Assembly: GCA_964456445.1 (NCBI GenBank)
Contig: CAYWBI010000033.1
Location: forward strand, 1-26,902
Length of the DNA stretch: 26,902 bases
Source of the DNA: CAYWBI01 sp964456445
GTDB lineage: Bacteria; Calditrichota; Calditrichia; Calditrichales; J004
Reading direction: 5' to 3'
The notes beneath the pieces are model-generated. The model was not told the DNA's origin. It saw only the letters and a list, made by a program, of their open reading frames with translations, and searched no databases. Shown in pieces: positions 8,863 to 15,155 of the stretch (position 1 is its first letter; each line of letters starts with the position of its first letter). Both the position numbers and the translations under genes were made by a program.

Positions 8863-9855
8863 ATGAGCACTGTCCAAATTTTCGGTGAATCCCCAAAAAT
8901 TAAAGCGCTGATCCAAATAGCAAATAAGATTGCTAAAAACGCGGCGATCACAACCTTGGTGCTTGGTGAAAACGGAACCGGCAAAGAGTTGGTTGCCCGT
9001 TATGTGCACGAATCAGGGTCCAATTCCCAAAAACCCTTTGTGGATATTAATTGTGGGGCCATCCAGGAATCCCTTTTGGAATCGGAATTATTTGGGCATG
9101 TAAAAGGCGCCTTCACCGGGGCTTATGGCGATAAAAAAGGACTGTTTGAACTGGCCGAAGACGGTACTGTTTTTTTAGATGAGATTGCCAACACCAGTTT
9201 AAACTTTCAGAGCAAACTGCTTAAGGTTGTTGAAAGCAAACGCTTCCGCCGGGTGGGCGGTATAAAAGAAATTAATGTTTCTACAAGAATCATCGCCGCC
9301 ACAAATGTGGATTTACAGCAAGCTGTAAGCAACGGCATCTTCCGGGAAGACTTGTATTATCGTTTAAATATTGGTCTGTTGACCGTACATCCTTTACGCG
9401 AGCGTGAACATGATGCTGCCCTGTTGGCACAGCACTTTTTGGAAAGCTGCAATAAGGAGTATGGACGTCAGATACAGGGCATCAAACCAAATGCACTGGA
9501 AATAATTCAGAATTATCCCTGGCCAGGTAATGTCCGCCAGTTAAAAAATACCATTGAACGGGCGGTACTGATTGAAAGCGATCTCTGGATTGAAGAAGAT
9601 GATCTAAAGCTGGATTTCGATCTCAGCCATGTCGCCGCAAAAACACCCTCTGCTTCCCAGACAACAACTCAAAAAAAGGATATCATGCAGTATCATTTCC
9701 CAACCCAGGGAATTGCGCTGGAAGACCTTGAAAAAGGGATTATTAACAGTGCCCTGAGTAAAGCCGGTGGTAATTTAAGCCATGCCGCAAGGTTGCTGAA
9801 GATAAGTCGTGGAAAACTGCGCTACCGTCTGGATAAATTAGGTATCGATATTTAG
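8863..9855 (+). CDS. Sigma-54-dependent transcriptional activator without receiver domain
   Basis: A 330-residue bacterial enhancer-binding protein. The AAA+ domain starts almost at residue 1: Walker A GENGTGKE (35-42), the sigma-54 contact loop GAFTGA (82-87), Walker B VFLDE (103-107), PWPGNVRQL (219-227). A Fis-type helix-turn-helix lies at about 290-328 (GGNLSHAARLLKISRGKLR). There is no N-terminal receiver, GAF or PAS domain, so the layout matches PspF or HrpR/S, which are controlled in trans. It follows the peptide importer on the same strand and may regulate it or a distant promoter. I could not find a convincing -24/-12 element upstream of nearby genes. Confidence 0.94.
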   Translation: MSTVQIFGESPKIKALIQIANKIAKNAAITTLVLGENGTGKELVARYVHESGSNSQKPFVDINCGAIQESLLESELFGHVKGAFTGAYGDKKGLFELAEDGTVFLDEIANTSLNFQSKLLKVVESKRFRRVGGIKEINVSTRIIAATNVDLQQAVSNGIFREDLYYRLNIGLLTVHPLREREHDAALLAQHFLESCNKEYGRQIQGIKPNALEIIQNYPWPGNVRQLKNTIERAVLIESDLWIEEDDLKLDFDLSHVAAKTPSASQTTTQKKDIMQYHFPTQGIALEDLEKGIINSALSKAGGNLSHAARLLKISRGKLRYRLDKLGIDI

Positions 9856-9861
9856 AAAGTA

Positions 9862-9978
9862 TCCGCAATGATGGTTACACCGCTTGCACCATTTTTGCCC
9901 ACCCTGCCGTTTCTCACTATCGCCAATATGCACAGAGAGTATTTCCCGCTGACCATTTGAACGACTAACAAAAGATAT
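9862..9978 (-). pseudogene. Possible relic of an IS1-like transposase
   Basis: On the minus strand, one frame reads SFVSRSNGQREILSVHIGD and continues SEKRQGGQKW. The REI-x-x-VHIGD core and the preceding SFV resemble the catalytic-domain segment of IS1-type transposases (SFV...REIVGVHIGDRS...LW), with the intervening piece shortened. There is no start codon, no terminal repeats and only about 40 codons. The resemblance is by eye and could be chance, particularly as the frame runs into the end of the sigma-54 activator gene. Confidence 0.25.
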
Positions 9979-10009
9979 TTACACAAAATCATTTTGGGCT
10001 CTCCGGCAT

Positions 10010-10043
10010 AGCCCTTAATCAGGGCTCAATAGACCCGTCTATT
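10010..10043 (+). terminator. Tandem hairpins downstream of the sigma-54 activator
   Basis: Two adjacent perfect hairpins occur: a 6-bp stem with 5-nt loop (AGCCCT/AGGGCT) and a 7-bp dyad AATAGAC/GTCTATT followed by TTTTA. They lie about 155 nt after the activator stop. The second has a short T-rich tail, so transcription termination is plausible but not strong. Confidence 0.4.
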
Positions 10044-10058
10044 TTACTTGAAAGGCTA

Positions 10059-10095
10059 TTGATTCAATTTTAAATATTAAAAAAAATTGAGTCAA
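10059..10095. repeat. Imperfect inverted repeat next to the IS left end
   Basis: TTGATTCAATTTT (10059-10071) and AAAATTGAGTCAA (10083-10095) are complementary at 12 of 13 positions with an 11-nt AT-only loop. It lies 33 nt outside the left terminal repeat of the IS1595-type element. It may be an older element end or a terminator. Confidence 0.45.
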
Positions 10096-10128
10096 AATAT
10101 AAAATGAAATTATAGGGCCCATATTTAG

Positions 10129-10158
10129 TTTTTTGACTATGTCCTTAGCTCAGTAAAA
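10129..10158 (+). repeat. Left terminal inverted repeat of the IS
   Basis: It starts TTTTTTGACTATGTCC and ends GTAAAA. The reverse complement of 11138-11167 matches it at 24 of 30 positions, including an uninterrupted TTTTTTGA and TATGTC. Confidence 0.8.
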
Positions 10159-10214
10159 TAGTCTTTAACATAATTAATATTCATTGCCATACTAAAACAG
10201 CGGCTGCATATTGT

Positions 10215-10230
10215 ATGTACGTAAGTACAT
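10215..10230. promoter_or_regulatory. Short palindrome in the IS promoter region
   Basis: ATGTAC-gtaa-GTACAT is a perfect 6-bp dyad 20 nt upstream of the transposase start codon at 10250. It could be a transposase operator or a small hairpin in the leader. No function can be assigned. Confidence 0.35.
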
Positions 10231-10249
10231 TTATACCTGAGGTGTTTTG

Positions 10250-11159
10250 ATGGCATTTGATCTCTTTGATTTTCAAAAGAGTTTTCCATTGACGAAGGTG
10301 TCATGATTTCCTGTTCAAACAAAGATGGCCAAATGGATTTGTTTGTCCCCGTTGTCAACATAGGCACTATTCGTTTGTATCGAAAAGAAAACTTTATCAA
10401 TGCAAAAACTGCAAGTATCAAGTATCGGTCACTGCAGGTACTATTTTTCATAAAAGCAGAAAACCGCTTAAAATATGGTTCTGGATGATCTTTTTTCTCA
10501 CACGCAGCAAAACCGGCCAATCCATCCGGCACCTGCAGGGAATTTTGAACATAGGCTGCTATAAAACAGCCTGGACCATGGCCCATAAGATTCATAAAGC
10601 TATGCAGGAACGGGATGCCCTGTACAAACTCAACGGCTTTATGGAAATGGATGACGCCTATTTTGGCGAAAGAACGGTAACCGGAAAGCGCGGGCGCGGT
10701 GCCGGTGGAAAGAGTTCTGTAATAATTGCCATTGGGACCAGGGCCTATAAAGATGAGGTTAGGCCGTCTTTTCTGAAGATGGAAGTAACTGATAATATGG
10801 AGAAACAAAGCGTTCAGGGTTTTGTGGAACGCAATATATCCGATGGCAGTCATATAAAAACAGATAAGTTCAAGTCGTACCACTGGTTGAACAATGGTGG
10901 GTTTGAGCACGAACCGGTCAGAATTTATGACCCGAAAGAGACCCTGAGTTATCTGCCCTGGGCCCACATAATGATTGGCAATATCAAAGGAATAATAAAA
11001 GGCGTTCATCATGGTGTAAGTTCTAAGCATCTAAACCGTTTATTATGTGAATATAGTTATCGTTTTAACAGGCGTTTTATGGAAAACAATATGTTTGTTA
11101 ACCTGATTGCTGCTTGTGCAAACACTTATGCTATTACTTTTGCGGAGCCAAAGACATAA
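10250..11159 (+). pseudogene. IS1595-family transposase, frameshifted
   Basis: Translation starts at ATG 10250 after GAGGTG and reads MAFDLFDFQKSFPLTKVS before a stop at 10304. The rest of the protein continues in the +1 frame, open from 10293 to 11159: RWPNGFVCPRC and LYQCKNCKYQVSVTAGTIF (the zinc ribbon and the IS1595 hallmark), KTAWTMAHKI, then catalytic-core segments MDDAYFGE, KTDKFKSYHWL and NIKGIIKGVHHGVSSKHL. The joined product would be about 300 residues, normal for the family. The shift must lie in the 10293-10303 overlap. It is most simply an inactivating indel; programmed frameshifting is possible but not usual in IS1595 elements. Confidence 0.88.
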
Positions 11160-11167
11160 TCAAAAAA
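11138..11167 (+). repeat. Right terminal inverted repeat of the IS
   Basis: It begins TTTTGCGGAGCCAAAG and ends with TCAAAAAA. It pairs with 10129-10158 at 24 of 30 positions and contains the TAA stop of the transposase at 11157-11159. Confidence 0.8.
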
Positions 11168-11178
11168 GTTATCTCAAT

Positions 11179-11337
11179 TTACTTTAGGATAAGATGCATT
11201 GGCCGGTTTTTCTTCAAGAAACTCCGGGTTGTTTTTATTTGTTCGTCCAGCAATTGTTCGATCATCCCCCGATTTCCAGACTCCAAAATTTTAGATTTTT
11301 TTTTGCAAAATAAAAGTAAACATATAAAGCAATTCAT
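11179..11337 (-). CDS. Possible 52-aa small protein coupled to the CadC-like regulator
   Basis: The ATG overlaps the TGA of the upstream regulator gene as ATGA, a classic coupling arrangement. The product would begin MNCFICLLLFCKKKSK (short hydrophobic stretch, then basic) and continue with an amphipathic-looking helix (MIEQLLDEQIKTTRSFLKKN). The stop lies 12 nt outside the right end of the IS. There is no separate ribosome binding site and no recognised family, and a frame of this length can arise by chance. It is recorded because of the overlap geometry. Confidence 0.3.
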   Translation of the reverse strand: MNCFICLLLFCKKKSKILESGNRGMIEQLLDEQIKTTRSFLKKNRPMHLILK

Positions 11338-13721
11338 TTGAATTGGTTGGCGGCATGCTTTGGCCGCAGTTGTTTGTATTTTTTATAGTAAGTCACTGCC
11401 TGAGCGTGCTTTCCCTGTTTTTCTAAAACAGTGCTGATTGCTAAAAGTGCTCTCACCCAAATTCCTGAAGCCGCCGGTACTGTAATGTTTACAACTTTAT
11501 CATTAACAATTTTGTAGTATAAAGCAAGGGCGGAGTTCCAATTACCCATCTTTTCCTGCAACTGTGCAAGGGATTCTAAAGCGGCCCATCGTATGCGGGG
11601 ATCAAGGGCCGTCAGTATGGGTAATTGAGAAGATGGCACCAATTCAACCACTTTATTGAAATATAGAATTGATTTTTTATAGTCGGATTTGGCATTGGCA
11701 ATCTCACCTTTAACTTGATAAGTGAATGCTATTTTTGCTTTTTTTAGTTCCCCGGGCAGCGGGGCCTGCAAAATTCCCACGGGTGTTAAACCCTCCTCAT
11801 GGTTAAGTTCAGATAGCAGATTATTTATCGTGGCCAATTTGCCGGTTCGGGCATAATATACGGCCAACCAGCCAAGTGCCTGAACCCGGGTTATGCCGAC
11901 AGACGTTTCAGAAACATTTTTAAGAAGCAACCCGGATTGTTTTGACTGTCCAATTTCGCCCAACGCCAATGCCAACTCTATCCGGGCCCATGGTAATAAT
12001 TTGCTCGTTGGTTTTTGTTTGGCCAAAGTGACGCTTTCTTTTAGTAAATTTATAGCCTTTTCAAATCGACCTTCAAATAGAAAAAAATGCGCGGCATACC
12101 ATCGTCCGCTTATTTGAGACATAGGAATAAGCTTGCTTATTTTAGTAGATATAAAATTGGAAAATAATATATCAGCAGAATCAATATCTCCGTGTATCCA
12201 TTGCACAAATCCTTCTTTTAAATAACAAAATTCAAATGGATAATTGGGATTTAGTTTGAGCGCCTGCGAAAATTCTCTATTAGCTTTATCAATATTTCGG
12301 TCGTAATAAAGCGAAAACAGGCCTTTGTCGGAAAAATTTATAAAATAGTTCGGACGCAGTTTTTCACAGATTCTTTTGTATTTTCGATATTGCCCTACAT
12401 CACCGATGTCTAAATATGCGATGCTGATATTTTCGTTTCCCCAGTAGTCATCGGGGTACACATCCAATAGCAGTTCATAATATTCGATGCCTTTTTTATA
12501 ATTTCCATCACCGTACATGGCATTTGAACCAAGAATAAAAAACCTTTCGCGCTCTGAAAGATTTGAAACAAGTTTCGCTGCCTTTTCAAAATCGGCTTTT
12601 CCCTGGGGCAGGTGACTATGCCACAATTCCGCAAATCCCAGCATAGCATAACCCATGGCAAAAGTTGAATCGTACAAAACCGCCTGATTTAAGAAATATT
12701 GGGCGCGGTCAAAATCAAATAAATTCAGATAATAAAAACCTTTTGAATAGAAATTAAGCGCTTTCAAAGATGGAGTGGTCACCAACTCAAACGCTCTGGG
12801 AACTTTCGGAAAATTCTTTAAAGATTCTCCAAGTTTTTTACGGATAGATAGTGCTAATTGGCCAATGGCAGGTAAGATATCCTGCCGGTTATTGACATCT
12901 TTAAAAAAGGTTTTTATAATAATGTTTTTTATGGGCTCTATAATTGCCAGTGAAAGGGAATAATGAGTACCGATCTTATAAATACTACCGGTAAGTAATA
13001 TTTGGATATTTCCATCGCGTAATATTATTTCTCTGCCTAAGTCACGGTCAATCTTTTTGCCAGACTTAGCTCTCATCAGGTTCAATATATCCTGAACCCG
13101 TCCTCTGGGTACAATATTCACATATTTTGAATTGCTCAATTCCATTTCGAGAGCAGTCCGAAGTGCGGCGCCAAACACCTCGTCTCCGGTTTTATTGTCG
13201 AAGTCTGTTATCAGTGCCCAATTACGTTCAGAAAATTTAAATTCCGGCTCTCTGTATTTATGAAAAAAGATAAAGATAGCCATAGCCAGTATGCTTATTA
13301 AAAGCATAGCGGTTAATGTTTTGGTTTTTTTAAGGTTTTTATAAGATAAGGACTTAGATGTTTCAATCGGTACATATTGATTTAATATTTCTTCCCTAAC
13401 GGGTGCAATAAATTTGTAACCAACCCGAGGGACAGTTCTAATAAATTGGGGTTTTGATGAATTATCTTCCAGTTTATCACGGAGTTCTTTTATACTTTGA
13501 GTGAGTGTATTCTCAGTTACAATAGTGCCAGACCATACATTTTCTATAATATCCTCTTTGTTAACCACGCTGCCATGGCGTTCCACAAGGTACAACAGGG
13601 TTTCATAGGTTTTTGGACGCAGGTATAGCTCTTTATTGCCTTTCTTCAGGTTATATTCTTTTACACCAAAAGTAAAATTGCCAAACTTATAAATCTTTGC
13701 ATTTGGATTCATAAGAATCAT
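11334..13721 (-). CDS. CadC-like membrane-bound winged-helix regulator with TPR sensor
   Basis: A 795-residue one-component regulator. Residues 10-105 form an OmpR/CadC-type winged helix (LRPKTYETLLYLVERHGSVV, then IKELRDKLEDN and TVPRVGYKF). A single transmembrane helix lies at about 136-154. Residues 165-300 (NWALITDFDNKTGDEVFGAA, then LLTGSIYKI) resemble the TolB-N/FlgO-like domain that commonly follows in this architecture. The rest, about 320-795, is TPR repeats. DNA binding would be cytoplasmic and sensing on the far side of the membrane. ATG 13712 is an alternative start; neither start has a strong ribosome binding site. It is divergent from the exported flavodoxin gene, a natural candidate target. 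The gene looks AT-richer than its neighbours. Confidence 0.9.
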   Translation of the reverse strand: MILMNPNAKIYKFGNFTFGVKEYNLKKGNKELYLRPKTYETLLYLVERHGSVVNKEDIIENVWSGTIVTENTLTQSIKELRDKLEDNSSKPQFIRTVPRVGYKFIAPVREEILNQYVPIETSKSLSYKNLKKTKTLTAMLLISILAMAIFIFFHKYREPEFKFSERNWALITDFDNKTGDEVFGAALRTALEMELSNSKYVNIVPRGRVQDILNLMRAKSGKKIDRDLGREIILRDGNIQILLTGSIYKIGTHYSLSLAIIEPIKNIIIKTFFKDVNNRQDILPAIGQLALSIRKKLGESLKNFPKVPRAFELVTTPSLKALNFYSKGFYYLNLFDFDRAQYFLNQAVLYDSTFAMGYAMLGFAELWHSHLPQGKADFEKAAKLVSNLSERERFFILGSNAMYGDGNYKKGIEYYELLLDVYPDDYWGNENISIAYLDIGDVGQYRKYKRICEKLRPNYFINFSDKGLFSLYYDRNIDKANREFSQALKLNPNYPFEFCYLKEGFVQWIHGDIDSADILFSNFISTKISKLIPMSQISGRWYAAHFFLFEGRFEKAINLLKESVTLAKQKPTSKLLPWARIELALALGEIGQSKQSGLLLKNVSETSVGITRVQALGWLAVYYARTGKLATINNLLSELNHEEGLTPVGILQAPLPGELKKAKIAFTYQVKGEIANAKSDYKKSILYFNKVVELVPSSQLPILTALDPRIRWAALESLAQLQEKMGNWNSALALYYKIVNDKVVNITVPAASGIWVRALLAISTVLEKQGKHAQAVTYYKKYKQLRPKHAANQFK

Positions 13722-13874
13722 TCAATTTAATAAGTTTTTCATGGTTTCTTCATGAATATAATAAAAATAAACGGTATATAAATAAAGTTCTATAAATAGA
13801 TTTGACCCTCTCAAATTGAGGGCCAGTAAAAATGTTAAGTGGCAAACGACATAACAATCAAAGAAAATGAATCA

Positions 13875-13890
13875 GATAATTATGATAATT
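13875..13890. promoter_or_regulatory. Direct repeats, possible winged-helix binding sites
   Basis: GATAATT occurs at 13875-13881 and again at 13884-13890, in phase at 9 nt. OmpR-type winged-helix proteins commonly bind direct repeats about one helical turn apart, and such a regulator is encoded immediately to the left. The repeats are AT-rich and short, so chance is possible. Confidence 0.3.
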
Positions 13891-14023
13891 GAGAATAAAA
13901 AAATGGGTGATGGAAGGCCTCATCAAAGGGCGTCACCATATTTAATACATGCATGGGGATAACATTAAGCGCTTTAAGAGTGAGCTTTTTAGCTTAGAAT
14001 GGAAATAATCTTTTCGAACGAAC

Positions 14024-14054
14024 AGGTCGGTTATTTTTAAATTTAACCGGACCT
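14024..14054 (+). promoter_or_regulatory. Inverted repeat in the leader of the exported flavodoxin gene
   Basis: AGGTCGGTTA (14024-14033) and TAACCGGACCT (14044-14054) pair with one bulged base around a 10-nt AT loop. It ends 36 nt before the start codon and has no T-run after it, so an operator or mRNA leader hairpin is more likely than a terminator. Confidence 0.45.
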
Positions 14055-14090
14055 ATATAAAATTAATTAAGACAAATGGAGGATAATAAA

Positions 14091-14993
14091 ATGAAACGGG
14101 TTAAATTTATATTACATCCTATATTGGTACTTATAGGCGTTTTAATTTTAAACTCTTTTGTATCCGCCCAGCAACGTGTAAATGTTCTGGTCGTCTATTA
14201 TTCGCTTACCGGAAACACAGAAAAAATGGCAATCGGCGTGGAAGAGGGGATCAATAGGGTACCGGGCGCTTCCGCAACGCTAAAAAATGTTGACGAGGTG
14301 ACAAATGACGACATAAACGCTGCCGATGGTATTGTATTGGGGTCGCCCACCTATTGGGGGAATATAGCCAATCCGATGAAGAATTTTCTGGATCAAACGG
14401 GCTTTTGGAGTAACAAAGTAGGGGGGGCCTTTTCGACCGGGGCCTTGCCGACAGGCGGAAAGGAGCACGTCGTTGCCTCCTTGCTGGTAGCGCTGTTGAT
14501 GAAGGGCGCAATTGTGGTTGGACCGGTGTTCGATTTTGGCACTTTTAAGAGCGGCAGTCTTGGGGCATCTGCCATGACGGGGCCGCCGACAAACAGCGTA
14601 GGTGTAGAAGAACTTGAAGAAGCCCGCATACTTGGTGAACGTGTCGCTACAATTGCGTCTCATTTTAACGCGGGGATGATTTCAAAAAAGCCTCAAGAGA
14701 CGGATAAGCCGGCACAGGATTTTAATCTATATCAGAATTCTCCGAACCCCTTTAACCCTGTAACCACAATCAGCTATGAGTTGCCAAAGCGGTCCATGGT
14801 CGTGCTTAAGATATTTAATGAATTAGGGGAAGAAGTACGAACATTGGTGAACAAAGAGCAACCTGCGGGTATCCATGAAGTGAAATGGGATGGACGGGAC
14901 AACAATCACAAAAATGTTGCTACCGGCGTCTATTTTTACCGGATCAATGTGGAAGGATCTGTCCAAACCAGGAAAATGTTCATGCTGAAATAG
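14091..14993 (+). CDS. Exported WrbA-like flavodoxin with C-terminal sorting domain
   Basis: A 300-residue protein in three parts. Residues 1-26 are a signal peptide ending SFVSA. Residues 30-193 are a flavodoxin fold of the WrbA (NAD(P)H:quinone oxidoreductase) type: FMN phosphate loop YSLTGNTEKMA (38-47), GSPTYWGNIANPMKNFLDQT (84-103) and GGKEHVV (122-128). Residues 210-300 are a sorting domain (NLYQNSPNPFNPVTTISYEL, GVYFYRI, final KMFMLK) as used for type IX secretion. ATG 14076 is in frame, but it overlaps the GGAGG at 14078-14082 that serves ATG 14091. WrbA proteins are normally cytoplasmic, so an exported, surface-sorted copy is unusual. A terminator follows directly. Confidence 0.88.
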   Translation: MKRVKFILHPILVLIGVLILNSFVSAQQRVNVLVVYYSLTGNTEKMAIGVEEGINRVPGASATLKNVDEVTNDDINAADGIVLGSPTYWGNIANPMKNFLDQTGFWSNKVGGAFSTGALPTGGKEHVVASLLVALLMKGAIVVGPVFDFGTFKSGSLGASAMTGPPTNSVGVEELEEARILGERVATIASHFNAGMISKKPQETDKPAQDFNLYQNSPNPFNPVTTISYELPKRSMVVLKIFNELGEEVRTLVNKEQPAGIHEVKWDGRDNNHKNVATGVYFYRINVEGSVQTRKMFMLK

Positions 14994-15005
14994 TGTCATT
15001 TGAGC

Positions 15006-15036
15006 ATGGGATGTTCTATAATCCCATATTTTTTTT
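15006..15036 (+). terminator. Rho-independent terminator of the exported flavodoxin gene
   Basis: ATGGGAT (15006-15012) and ATCCCAT (15021-15027) form a perfect 7-bp stem with an 8-nt loop, followed by A and eight T residues (15029-15036). It lies 12 nt after the stop codon. Confidence 0.88.
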
Positions 15037-15101
15037 ATAAGCCGGACGCTACTTGTTCTCGATACACTACCAACCCTGAATTGTGCGGTTTATAAAATTT
15101 A

Positions 15102-15141
15102 ATTCTGCCTGTTATAAGTTCCGTACTATAACAGGCAGAAT
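15102..15141 (-). terminator. Perfect 15-bp hairpin between convergent genes
   Basis: ATTCTGCCTGTTATA (15102-15116) is the exact reverse complement of 15127-15141, around a 10-nt loop. It lies 14 nt beyond the stop of the minus-strand dehydrogenase gene, and on that strand the tail is T-rich (TTAAATTTTATAA). It is therefore mainly its terminator, and may also act as a backstop for the plus strand. Confidence 0.75.
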
Positions 15142-15155
15142 ATTGATGCTGAACC

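Larger units (their letters stand above)
9856..10128. other. Intergenic region with three inverted repeats, left of the IS
   Basis: This stretch has no convincing intact gene. It contains a possible transposase relic on the minus strand and three dyads: AGCCCT-taatc-AGGGCT (10010-10026), AATAGAC-cc-GTCTATT followed by TTA (10028-10043), and a longer one with 12 of 13 matching arm bases (10059-10071 and 10083-10095). The rest is unremarkable AT-rich sequence. Confidence 0.5.
10129..11167 (+). mobile_element. IS1595-family insertion sequence, probably inactive
   Basis: The element is bounded by 30-bp imperfect terminal inverted repeats that match at 24 of 30 positions. Its single transposase gene is of the IS1595 type: zinc-ribbon N-terminus and a DDE-like core. 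The right repeat contains the transposase stop codon. IS1595 elements normally make 8-bp target duplications; none is obvious at these ends, which suggests an old insertion or later rearrangement. A perfect dyad ATGTAC-gtaa-GTACAT (10215-10230) lies just upstream of the transposase start. The element separates the sigma-54 activator from the CadC-like regulator. Confidence 0.85.
13722..14090. other. Divergent intergenic region between regulator and exported flavodoxin
   Basis: This 369-nt stretch holds no gene. It contains a CCCTC/GAGGG dyad (13805-13821 area), a pair of GATAATT direct repeats 9 nt apart (13875 and 13884), a hairpin just upstream of the flavodoxin gene (14024-14054), and AT-rich stretches that could hold promoters in both directions. 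No -35/-10 pair with good spacing was convincing. Confidence 0.6.

Noticed and set aside
10137..11030. Long open frame on the minus strand across the IS
   Set aside because: It is antisense to the recognised IS1595 transposase, has no recognisable domain and starts and ends inside the element, so it is a shadow frame.
13802..13832. TTGACC ... TAAAAT promoter in the divergent region
   Set aside because: The spacer is 19 nt and contains the CCCTC/GAGGG dyad; the match is too weak to call.
14076..14090. Earlier in-frame ATG for the exported flavodoxin
   Set aside because: This ATG overlaps the GGAGG that serves ATG 14091, and starting there puts five charged or polar residues before the signal peptide.
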